From NCBI GenBank assembly GCA_016926455.1, contig JAFGOO010000063.1:1-8628 (forward strand): DNA of 8,628 bases, written 5' to 3'. This document shows positions 1 to 6,023 of the stretch, piece after piece. The DNA is from Methanosarcinaceae archaeon (GTDB lineage Archaea; Halobacteriota; Methanosarcinia; Methanosarcinales; Methanosarcinaceae). A program made the translations under genes and the position numbers. Each line of letters opens with the position of its first letter. Position 1 is the first letter of the stretch. Below the pieces are notes generated by a model. That model was not told the DNA's origin. It saw nothing but the letters and a program-made list of their open reading frames with translations, and made no database searches.

Positions 1-70
1 CCAGGGTTTCTTCCAATTTTAATTCCTGTTCAGGAGTTGGGTGAATAGGAAACCTCAGGTTTCTACAATT
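1..70 (-). pseudogene. tnpB: IS200/IS605-family TnpB, N-terminal fragment, decayed, runs off left edge
   Basis: Reading the minus strand from base 52 down to base 2 gives FPIHPTPEQELKLEETL. This closely matches the N-terminal helix-turn-helix segment typical of TnpB/OrfB proteins (pattern K-F-R-I-Y-P-T-x-E-Q-E-x-K-L-x-x-T-L). No ATG, GTG or TTG start lies in frame upstream before an in-frame TAG at 71-73, and an Arg usual in the family is Pro here. An adjacent minus frame reads KKLRIVET just upstream, which could be the original start region displaced by a frameshift. I therefore call it a decayed 5' end; the rest of the gene, if any, lies outside the window. TnpB is the RNA-guided nuclease of IS605/IS1341 elements. 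Only about 17 residues support the call, but the IS605-like stem-loop 120 bp away strengthens it. Confidence 0.5.
49..63. repeat. 15-bp inverted repeat
   Basis: GAAACCT and AGGTTTC flank a single central C, giving a 7-bp perfect dyad inside the putative TnpB fragment region. It could be chance, a relic of a mobile-element end, or a protein-binding dyad. No function can be assigned. Confidence 0.4.
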
Positions 71-111
71 CTAAGCTTCTTTCCGTATCCTGATCTCAAA
101 TAAAAAACGAC

Positions 112-125
112 AACAATATATTGTT
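112..125. repeat. 14-bp perfect palindrome
   Basis: AACAATATATTGTT is a perfect palindrome in AT-rich non-coding DNA between the TnpB fragment and the IS605-like stem-loop. It may be part of a mobile-element end or an operator, but AT-rich palindromes of this size also arise by chance. Confidence 0.45.
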
Positions 126-169
126 TTCTTACTATTTCAAAGTTGTTATGTTACATTTTTCTGATAGGT

Positions 170-216
170 GGGGTACGCTTCATCCAATGACTAAAGTCGT
201 GGGCTTTTTCTACCCC
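170..216 (+). mobile_element. IS200/IS605-type right-end-like stem-loop (transposon scar)
   Basis: An imperfect 9-bp stem (CCAATGACT at 184-192, AGTCGTGGG at 195-203) sits after GCTTCAT and before a CTTTTTC tract. An outer perfect 6-bp stem pairs GGGGTA (170-175) with TACCCC (211-216). The layout (CTTCATCC, hairpin built on GACT/AGTC, GTGGG, pyrimidine tract) matches my recollection of the right ends of IS200/IS605/IS1341 elements, where the structured DNA is bound by TnpA and its RNA form overlaps the TnpB guide RNA. Its orientation implies an element body to the left on the plus strand, opposite to the TnpB fragment at the left edge. No intact element is present. Confidence 0.45.
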
Positions 217-225
217 TACACACCA

Positions 226-400
226 ATTATCGTAAAGAAAAAAACGAATAATAAGATGAGAATTAAAGAAATAAAAGGATAATTTGAGCAAGATTATTCG
301 TAGAGTTAAAATGTGGGGTTAATCAGAATCATCTTATGATAAAAAATGGCGATGGATGGAAAAGCACCAAAAAACATAAATGATTTAAATAAACCCTACG
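226..400. other. AT-rich intergenic stretch without a recognisable gene
   Basis: Between the transposon-like stem-loop and the Shine-Dalgarno sequence of the first operon gene I see only A-rich sequence with very short reading frames (the longest read was about 15 codons, from 335) lacking ribosome-binding sites. It presumably holds the promoter of the downstream operon. A TATA-like TTTAAATA lies at 384-391, and its predicted start near 412-414 would fall almost on the Shine-Dalgarno sequence, so another box further upstream may be the true one. Confidence 0.4.
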
Positions 401-410
401 AAAAGAAAAT

Positions 411-419
411 GGAGATGAT
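411..419 (+). promoter_or_regulatory. Shine-Dalgarno sequence deciding a TTG start
   Basis: GGAGATGAT differs by one base from the archaeal consensus GGAGGTGAT and ends three bases before the TTG at 423. No ATG or GTG in that frame is placed as well: the ATGs at 409 and 415 are in another frame that stops quickly. Confidence 0.65.
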
Positions 420-422
420 TTT

Positions 423-1520
423 TTGTTCCGACAAGGTCTAACCGCATTTCTGGTATTGTTGATGTTTTTTTTAATCCCGTTAGCCAGTGCTCAGGATATT
501 CATATTGTTGACACTTTTTCAGATATCGATTCGGCTGATGTAACCATTCATTCAGGCGGACATTATTCAGGCGTAACCATTGATGCTGAACTGATATTCG
601 GGGGGAAGGTCTTGGTCTCAAGACATTTTGACATTAAAGAGACATTTCCCGATACGGACACAACAAAGGTGATGTACTGGGAAATTGCCAAACCAGAGGT
701 GGGTTTATATCGCACAAAAATGACCCTTTCGATGAACGGTTCTGCCCAAGAGACAAAATACTATAATTTCTCTTACGGAAGACAGGCTCTTCCCAGAATA
801 TTCATCAAGGACATCGTACCGGATTCCAGTGGATTAAGTGTTATACTGGCACCGTATTCGACACAGTGGGGTACAGAACCCGTACTTGCAGATGTGGATT
901 ATATGCTGGTGGATGGGGATACCGTCATATATCATCTTGATGATAAACGGATCACGGTTGTGCAGGCAACCCCCCTCTCCAGAAACTGGAATGTGCGTCT
1001 TGAAAATAACCATGATTACTCGGCAAGGGTCAAGGCAGCTATTTCGGCACCAAGGGTTGAAATGATAGCCCAGTCCAGGAATTTCACTGCAATGGACGAT
1101 GCAGAGATCACCGAGCTGTACAGGGACGAGACCGGCGCAAGCGCCACAATCCTTGGACTGTCCCAGGTACCCTTTAGCGGCAACGTTATATTCACGGTTA
1201 CGGAGAATGGCGAGACCATAGAGGATATCAGGGAAAAGTCCCCCATCCTTATGTCAGAAGATGATGAGACCATAGAGGTCATATGGAGCGAAAGGCTTCA
1301 ACCCGGTATTTATGAACTGTCCGTGACAGTTGTGGGCAATGATGGTGACGATCTGGACAGATGGGATTCTATCATCGAGGCAAAGGCCAATGTCTCTCAA
1401 AATGTAGTACCAACTCCCACCCCTGCGGGAGGGATCCCGGGTTTTAACATCTTTACGGCAATATCCGTACTTATGCTTGTCTACATGATATCAAGACGTG
1501 GGAACCTCAGGAACAGGTGA
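423..1520 (+). CDS. Secreted beta-rich surface protein with PGF-CTERM sorting signal, partner of ABC transporter
   Basis: The 365-aa product starts with TTG, supported by the Shine-Dalgarno sequence at 411-419. Residues 1-23 form a classic signal peptide (Arg, a hydrophobic run FLVLLMFFLIPL, then ASA before Q24). The mature part is acidic, rich in predicted beta strands, with four N-glycosylation sequons (NGS, NFS, NFT, NVS), suggesting several Ig-like or similar sandwich domains outside the cell. The C-terminus has a PTPTP spacer (330-334), PGF (339-341), a hydrophobic helix and a basic tail SRRGNLRNR. This is the PGF-CTERM layout processed by archaeosortase A, which in haloarchaea couples cleavage to lipid anchoring. 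The stop overlaps the next gene's Shine-Dalgarno sequence, so it is cotranscribed with the ABC permeases and could be a substrate-binding partner or cargo. The family of the extracellular domains was not recognised. Confidence 0.85.
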   Translation: MFRQGLTAFLVLLMFFLIPLASAQDIHIVDTFSDIDSADVTIHSGGHYSGVTIDAELIFGGKVLVSRHFDIKETFPDTDTTKVMYWEIAKPEVGLYRTKMTLSMNGSAQETKYYNFSYGRQALPRIFIKDIVPDSSGLSVILAPYSTQWGTEPVLADVDYMLVDGDTVIYHLDDKRITVVQATPLSRNWNVRLENNHDYSARVKAAISAPRVEMIAQSRNFTAMDDAEITELYRDETGASATILGLSQVPFSGNVIFTVTENGETIEDIREKSPILMSEDDETIEVIWSERLQPGIYELSVTVVGNDGDDLDRWDSIIEAKANVSQNVVPTPTPAGGIPGFNIFTAISVLMLVYMISRRGNLRNR

Positions 1521-1521
1521 T
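1515..1521 (+). promoter_or_regulatory. Shine-Dalgarno sequence overlapping the upstream stop codon
   Basis: AGGTGAT is a perfect match to the anti-Shine-Dalgarno core. It contains the TGA stop of the surface-protein gene (1518-1520) and lies five bases before the GTG start at 1527, fixing that start and implying translational coupling. Confidence 0.75.
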
Positions 1522-1526
1522 ACCTT

Positions 1527-2690
1527 GTGTATGAACTCTTCATTGCCATCCGACATCTGATGTCAAGGCGCAGACAGACCATTTTTTCCGTATTAGCTAT
1601 TGGGCTGGCGGTCATGATACTTATGACATCCCAGGCAATAATGGTGGGTTTTACCCAAGAGTTTTATGCCAAAACAGTGGACAAGATGCCTCATGTGACA
1701 ATTGAACCGAAACCTGATGAAGATTACATACATTTATACCGCAACGTTGTTGAGAATATCAAGGGCATCGATGGAGTGGTGGGGGTATCCCCGGTACTTG
1801 CCGGGCAGGCGACATTCGATTACAAGGATTTTTCCAAGAACGTCATCATGCAGGGTATTCTCGTGAACGACCATGATTCAGTTCTTCATATTAATGAAGG
1901 CATCACAGAAGGAAGTTTCAGGGATCTCGAGGTGACCCACAACAGTGTGGTACTGGGGGATAAACTGTCTGATAAACTGGATGTGAAAATCGGTGACTAT
2001 GTAGATGCTTCCTTTCCTGAAGCAAATCCTGCGACCTTAAAAGTGGTTGGGATATATAATAGCGGTACGCCTCAGGATGAAACCCTTGCGTTTACCTCCC
2101 TCTCCATGGCACAGGATTTTTTTGATGAGCCCAATGTTGTGAACAGTATCATGGTCAGGGTGGATAACCCTGATAATGCCGGGGTCATATCCCATAAGAT
2201 TGATAGTATGGGGTACCCTGCCTCAAGTTGGAGAGAAACAAATCCGGAGATCATGCAGACCATAACCCTCGAAAGCATGAGTAATGATATCATATTGGGT
2301 CTGGTCATAGTGATTGCTTCTTTTGGTATCGTAAGTACGTTGTTCATGGTTGTGATGGAAAAGAGCAAGGAGATAGGTATGCTCATGGCAATGGGAGCAT
2401 CCAGAAGAAGCATCCAGAAGATATTCATTTTGGAAAGCGGTATACTCGGGCTTATTGGTGCTGTGGTGGGTGTGGTAGCAGGAATAATAATTTCCCTGTC
2501 ATGGGGTTCATATACTTTCGATACGGGTGGGGAGGCTTATGCCGGTGTCAGCACGATTCCCTTTATTGTGAGAGCTCAGGATGCGATCCTGATCATAATC
2601 TTCACGTTCCTTGTGAACCTTATTGCAGGCATATATCCTGCAAGACGCGCCTCAAAACTTGATCCAGTGGAGGCGATAAGCGGTGAATGA
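1527..2690 (+). CDS. ABC transporter permease, FtsX/LolC/MacB type (first paralogue)
   Basis: The 387-aa membrane protein has the four-helix MacB/LolC topology. TM1 spans about 18-41, followed by a large extracytoplasmic domain (about 42-250), then TM2 (about 254-277), TM3 (about 301-324) and TM4 (about 352-371). The cytoplasmic loop after TM2 carries the family hallmark EIGMLMAMGAS (282-292), the coupling segment to the ATPase. The C-terminus has the usual PARRASKLDPVEAI. GTG start is fixed by the Shine-Dalgarno sequence at 1515-1521. It resembles the following permease along its whole length (shared SRRRQT before TM1, a DYI-LY motif, and TP-DETLA), so the pair arose by duplication and probably forms a LolC/LolE-like heterodimer. 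These transporters work mechanically, extruding lipoproteins, peptides or lipids rather than moving solutes. The substrate is unknown. Confidence 0.9.
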   Translation: MYELFIAIRHLMSRRRQTIFSVLAIGLAVMILMTSQAIMVGFTQEFYAKTVDKMPHVTIEPKPDEDYIHLYRNVVENIKGIDGVVGVSPVLAGQATFDYKDFSKNVIMQGILVNDHDSVLHINEGITEGSFRDLEVTHNSVVLGDKLSDKLDVKIGDYVDASFPEANPATLKVVGIYNSGTPQDETLAFTSLSMAQDFFDEPNVVNSIMVRVDNPDNAGVISHKIDSMGYPASSWRETNPEIMQTITLESMSNDIILGLVIVIASFGIVSTLFMVVMEKSKEIGMLMAMGASRRSIQKIFILESGILGLIGAVVGVVAGIIISLSWGSYTFDTGGEAYAGVSTIPFIVRAQDAILIIIFTFLVNLIAGIYPARRASKLDPVEAISGE

Positions 2691-2707
2691 TTGCGGGAGT
2701 TTTTGCC

Positions 2708-3874
2708 ATGTTTGAGGTGGACATTGCTTTCAGGCATATCAGGTCTCGCCGGCGCCAGACTATGTTTTCGGTCATGGCAGTGGCACTGGCGGTTGCGATA
2801 ATAATCATCTCCATGTCAATGATGAGTGGGTTTATGAAGACTATCATTGATGTAACAGTGGAAAACCAGCCACATATCACGGTTTCGCCCAAAGAGGGTG
2901 AAGATTACATATACCTCTATCACGGGTTTGAGGACTATGTTCTTGGACAGGAAGGTGTGGTTGCGGTCTCATCCTATTATGAGGGCGAAGCTGCCCTGCA
3001 GTACAGGCACAATGTGGAAGGTGCGATGTTACTGGGCGTAAATCCTGAAGATGAGGACCGGCTAATGAATGTGACAGGGGATATGGTGGCAGGGGACTTT
3101 AACTCCCTGACCGGATCTGGCAGCCGTATAATCCTGGGGTCAAAACTGGCCCGAAACCTTGATGTGGATATCGGTGACACTGTCACTGCCAAGTTCCCGG
3201 GCTCCGACCCAACAGATTTCAAAATCACAGGGATATTCCAGACCGGGACTCCAGTCGATGAGACGCTGGCATATGCAAACCTCAGACGAGTTCAGGATTT
3301 CTATGGGCAGAGCGACATTATCACAGGGATGGATATAAGGCTCTCTGATATTTATGAAGCAGAGAATCATGCAGAGGTCATAGATCGGGAAACCGGTTAT
3401 GATGCCACAAGTTGGATGGAGCTAAATTCTGAGATACTTAATTTGATAGCCACTCAGGAACAGTTTGTATATATCTTCTATGTTATGATCTTTGCAATCT
3501 CAGGATTTGGGATTGCCAATACCCTGATAATGATTGTGATGGAGAAGGTAGCTGAGATTGGGATATTGCTTGCCATGGGGACTTCCAGAAGGAGCATACT
3601 TTTTATCTTTTTGCTTGAAGCAGGGATACTTGGACTGGCTGGCGTTATTATCGGGTCGGTATTGGGGTATATCTCAGATATTGTCCTTTTGTCTTACAGC
3701 ATCCCTGTTCCTCCTGATATTTATTTCGGGATGGATCACCTGCCGTTATTGATAGTCCCTAAGAACTTTATTATAGCCGGGCTATTTGCCATGGCAATTA
3801 ATATGATCGCAGGTCTATTTCCTGCCCGGAGGGCCTCAAAAATGGATCCAGTGGAGGCGATTCACAGTGTCTGA
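2708..3874 (+). CDS. ABC transporter permease, FtsX/LolC/MacB type (second paralogue)
   Basis: The 388-aa membrane protein is paralogous to the preceding permease. It has one N-terminal helix (about 18-41), a large extracytoplasmic domain, and three C-terminal helices with the coupling motif EIGILLAMGTS and C-terminal PARRASKMDPVEAI. I chose ATG 2708 because MFEVDIAFRHIRSRRRQT aligns end to end with the first permease (MYELFIAIRHLMSRRRQT) and GGGAG at 2695-2699 is well spaced. ATG 2687 overlaps the upstream stop by 4 bp (ATGA) and would add seven residues, so it remains possible. The extracytoplasmic domains of the two permeases have diverged more than their membrane parts, which fits different roles within a heterodimer. 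The gene's 3' end overlaps the ATPase start by 8 bp. Confidence 0.88.
   Translation: MFEVDIAFRHIRSRRRQTMFSVMAVALAVAIIIISMSMMSGFMKTIIDVTVENQPHITVSPKEGEDYIYLYHGFEDYVLGQEGVVAVSSYYEGEAALQYRHNVEGAMLLGVNPEDEDRLMNVTGDMVAGDFNSLTGSGSRIILGSKLARNLDVDIGDTVTAKFPGSDPTDFKITGIFQTGTPVDETLAYANLRRVQDFYGQSDIITGMDIRLSDIYEAENHAEVIDRETGYDATSWMELNSEILNLIATQEQFVYIFYVMIFAISGFGIANTLIMIVMEKVAEIGILLAMGTSRRSILFIFLLEAGILGLAGVIIGSVLGYISDIVLLSYSIPVPPDIYFGMDHLPLLIVPKNFIIAGLFAMAINMIAGLFPARRASKMDPVEAIHSV
3853..3861 (+). promoter_or_regulatory. Shine-Dalgarno sequence embedded in the VEAI codons of the permease
   Basis: GGAGGCGAT, one base off consensus, lies five bases before the GTG at 3867. The same nine bases encode part of the conserved C-terminal VEAI of the second permease and recur at 2669-2677 in the first one. 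This supports the GTG start and tight coupling of ATPase to permease translation. Confidence 0.65.
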
Positions 3875-4568
3875 TGAGAAAATTATACAGATAAGAAACC
3901 TGACCAAGATATATGAAAATGGTGTGGAGATCAGGGCGATTGATAATGTAGACATGGATATCGAGACTGGAGAGTTTCTTGCGATTGTGGGTCCCTCAGG
4001 ATCAGGTAAAAGCACGCTTTTGCACCAAATAGCCCTGCTTGATACGCCTACCAGCGGAACTATCTTGCTAAAGGGGGAAGATACCACAAAGATGTCTGAT
4101 AAGCAGCGTTCGAGAATGAGGAACGAGGAACTGGGTTTCATTTTTCAGTACCATCACCTTCTCCCTGATTTCAATGCCCTTGAAAACGTGATGATTCCTC
4201 TTTTGATAAAGGGCATAAGGCGTTCGGAGGCAAAAAAGGTCGCTCTACAGCTTCTGGAAGAGGTGGGGTTGATTGACAGAGCCGATCACAGGACAAACCA
4301 GTTGTCTGGAGGGCAGAACCAGAGGGTTGCGATTGCAAGGGCACTTGTGAACCGGCCAAGTATTGTTATTGGTGACGAACCCACAGGAAACCTTGATACT
4401 AAAAATAGTGACAGCATCTATGAATTGTTGAGGCACCTCAACAGGGAGCACAAACAGACGTTTATCTTAGTGACCCATGATTTAAGCATGGCAGCCAAGA
4501 CAGACAGAATCATCACGCTTGTGGATGGGAAGATAGCTGAAGATTCCCGGAATGTTTCTCCGACATAA
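3867..4568 (+). CDS. ABC transporter ATPase, LolD/MacB-type
   Basis: The 233-aa protein has every ABC ATPase motif: Walker A GPSGSGKST (42-50), Q-loop Gln94, signature LSGGQ (146-150), Walker B ending in D170-E171, D-loop LD (176-177) and the switch His204 in THD. Length is usual for the family. The segment after the Q-loop, HHLLPDFNALENV (96-108), and the nearby LRNEELGF-like and DTPTSG stretches are close to my recollection of bacterial LolD (HHLLPDFTALENV), closer than to generic MacB ATPases. GTG start follows the embedded Shine-Dalgarno sequence; 8 bp overlap with the second permease. It would power both permeases by ATP hydrolysis at the cytoplasmic face. The LolD-like signature in an archaeon hints at gene exchange with bacteria, though shared ancestry cannot be excluded. 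Confidence 0.92.
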   Translation: MSDEKIIQIRNLTKIYENGVEIRAIDNVDMDIETGEFLAIVGPSGSGKSTLLHQIALLDTPTSGTILLKGEDTTKMSDKQRSRMRNEELGFIFQYHHLLPDFNALENVMIPLLIKGIRRSEAKKVALQLLEEVGLIDRADHRTNQLSGGQNQRVAIARALVNRPSIVIGDEPTGNLDTKNSDSIYELLRHLNREHKQTFILVTHDLSMAAKTDRIITLVDGKIAEDSRNVSPT

Positions 4569-5200
4569 TGACAGAAAATAACCTTTATATGGAATAAATT
4601 GAAAAGCTGGGCTATTATGATTTCATGAGCATTTGGATGTGCCCTTTTTGTACTTTGGTGTGTCGATATTGCAGAGGTGCTCCATCAATAAGGCAAAGCA
4701 AAGGACTGGAAAGGAGAATTTTGGAAACAGGGTTGAATTCTGTTTATGAGAAACCTATGATTCGCCCTTCAAGATGGATACTTTCGATGTAGTGATGACC
4801 GAATTTGTTTCCCAATTTCTTGATCAGAACAACGCATTCAGGGAGTTTGTGCGGGTACTAAACCTGGGGGGTTATACTGGAATTAATGAGCTATGCAAGG
4901 ATGAGGATATCCCGCAAAAGGAAGTTGAAGAACTCATGATGGTTGAAGAGATTTTTGGCGAGATTACTCAATTACCATTTAAGGTTCACACCCCCGACGC
5001 AGCGGAAACACTGGCTTAAGGGTGCAGGTCTACTAGGTTTCCAGATACACAAACACGGAATAAAACCCAGTATCAAGGAAGGAATAGAACTTTTCAGCGA
5101 ATTCGGCGTTTTCCAGTTCATGAAAATCATGACAAGACTGGTCAGATATACTCTATCAAGCAAAATAATCCTAGACTGGATTAAAAAGCTCGAATCTTAG
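4568..5200 (+). pseudogene. Class I SAM-dependent methyltransferase, disrupted pseudogene
   Basis: A methyltransferase can be followed through shifting frames. From ATG 4568, which overlaps the ATPase stop, the read is MTENNLYME, TAA (4595-4597), IEKLGYYDFMS. A one-base loss near 4630 shifts to HLDVPFLYFG and SINKAKQRTGKENFGNRVEF, then TGA (4747-4749), then SPFKMDTFDVVMTEFVSQ onward to the HTP at 4987-4995. Removing one C from the C5 tract at 4991-4995 restores RKHWLKGAGL and the tail ending at TAG 5198-5200. DTFDVV and FREFVRVLNLGGY are the post-motif segments of class I methyltransferases. Between SINK and KAK the SAM-binding motif I (GxGxG) and about 30 residues appear deleted. Several independent lesions make sequencing error an unlikely full explanation. 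Its position suggests it was the last gene of the ABC operon. Confidence 0.8.
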
Positions 5201-5281
5201 GATAACGTAAAGTAATAGCTTCTCAATTATCCCATTTTATAAATCAAAAATAGGAATTGCCAGTAATCGATTTAAAAGGGA

Positions 5282-5980
5282 TTACATCTCGCTTTTCAGC
5301 TTCACCACAAGTTCTTCTTTTATGGTGGTGCTACGGTCACCGCCGCATACCATGCCACGAATACCGATAATTCCTGGCTGGATTCTCTTGATCGCTGGCA
5401 GATTCTCAAATTTAAGGGCTCCTGCTATTGCGGAATCAAGACCCAGTTCATTAGCTAATCTAACGAAATCGGTTAATTCTTCCTCTGTCATGAATTCAAA
5501 AGTAGTACGACCGTCCTTTACACCTGTATCCATCATTACCACATCAACACCTGCTTTGGCTCCGATTTTTGGAAGCAGCATAGGTGAGATGGAATTAATG
5601 CGCTCGTAATCGGAGTAACCGGATGCTACGACCTTCTTTGATGGATCATAATCCTTGACAGCACGAACGATTTTGGTAAGCATATCCATTGCCTGTTCTT
5701 CGGTCTGGATATCGTACAGCCCAACTTTTACATATTCAGCACCCGAAGATGCTGCACCCAATGCAGCAAGTGATGCAGTACCGGGCTTATAGTTAAAATC
5801 CCCAATCGTTGCACTAACGGGTTTTTTTGATTCAATTGCATCCTTCACTGCCCTTATCATCCAGGGAAAATTCGCACCAAGTGATCCTTCCTTTGGATTT
5901 TTGACATCGATAATATCAGCACCGCCATTTAAAGCAGCGATTGCTTCTTCTGTGTTAATTGGACTGATCAGTAATCTCAT
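5282..5980 (-). CDS. mfnB: (5-formylfuran-3-yl)methyl phosphate synthase, methanofuran biosynthesis
   Basis: The 232-aa TIM-barrel protein condenses two molecules of glyceraldehyde 3-phosphate into 4-(hydroxymethyl)-2-furancarboxaldehyde phosphate, the furan precursor of methanofuran (the C1 carrier of methanogenesis). The family (formerly DUF556) is recognisable throughout: DVKNPKEGSLGANFPW (25-40), ATIGDFNYKPGT (57-68), YVKVGLY (83-89), MMDTGVKDGRTTF (149-161). Lys27, Lys85, Asp151 and Lys155, catalytic residues reported for the Methanocaldococcus enzyme as I recall them, are all present at those positions. Length is standard. GAGGGT at 5986-5991 (minus) lies five bases before the ATG at 5980. 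It diverges from the HisA-like gene. The product is cytoplasmic. Function is as sure as homology allows. Confidence 0.93.
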   Translation of the reverse strand: MRLLISPINTEEAIAALNGGADIIDVKNPKEGSLGANFPWMIRAVKDAIESKKPVSATIGDFNYKPGTASLAALGAASSGAEYVKVGLYDIQTEEQAMDMLTKIVRAVKDYDPSKKVVASGYSDYERINSISPMLLPKIGAKAGVDVVMMDTGVKDGRTTFEFMTEEELTDFVRLANELGLDSAIAGALKFENLPAIKRIQPGIIGIRGMVCGGDRSTTIKEELVVKLKSEM

Positions 5981-6023
5981 TTATTACCCTCTTTTTTTAT
6001 ATGAGAGGATGTATCAATTAAAT
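5981..6023. promoter_or_regulatory. 43-bp divergent promoter region between mfnB and hisA-like gene
   Basis: For the plus gene, TTTATAT at 5996-6002 is centred 25 bp before ATG 6024, predicting a leaderless transcript. For mfnB (minus), the TATTTAA at 6024-6018 predicts a start near 5995, leaving a short leader containing GAGGGT (5991-5986). The mfnB TATA-like box would then overlap the start codon of the other gene, so the two promoters interlock and may exclude each other. Positions are inferred by spacing only. Confidence 0.5.

Noticed and set aside
335..382. Short plus-strand frame of about 15 codons upstream of the operon
   Set aside because: No ribosome-binding site, lysine-rich low-complexity composition and AT-rich context; not supported as a gene.
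838..1065. Reading frames inside the surface-protein gene and similar antisense frames across the permeases, ATPase, HisA-like gene and DUF166 gene
   Set aside because: They lack ribosome-binding sites and recognisable domains and lie wholly within well-supported genes in other frames.
4580..4592. TATA-like CCTTTATATGG just after the ATPase
   Set aside because: It falls inside the beginning of the methyltransferase pseudogene (codons for NLYME) and no intact gene follows, so a functional promoter is not supported.
4747..4749. In-frame TGA in the methyltransferase as a possible selenocysteine codon
   Set aside because: The gene also has a TAA, two frameshifts and a missing motif I, and the position is not one where this family uses Cys or Sec. 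Decay explains it better.
4774..5019. An independent 81-aa gene, and another at 4943-5200
   Set aside because: Both are parts of the same methyltransferase split by the frameshift at 4991-4995; neither has its own ribosome-binding site.
5901..6023. N-terminal extension of the HisA-like gene back to 5901
   Set aside because: It would overlap the start of mfnB by 80 bp, adds sequence unlike HisA-family N-termini, and lacks a ribosome-binding site.
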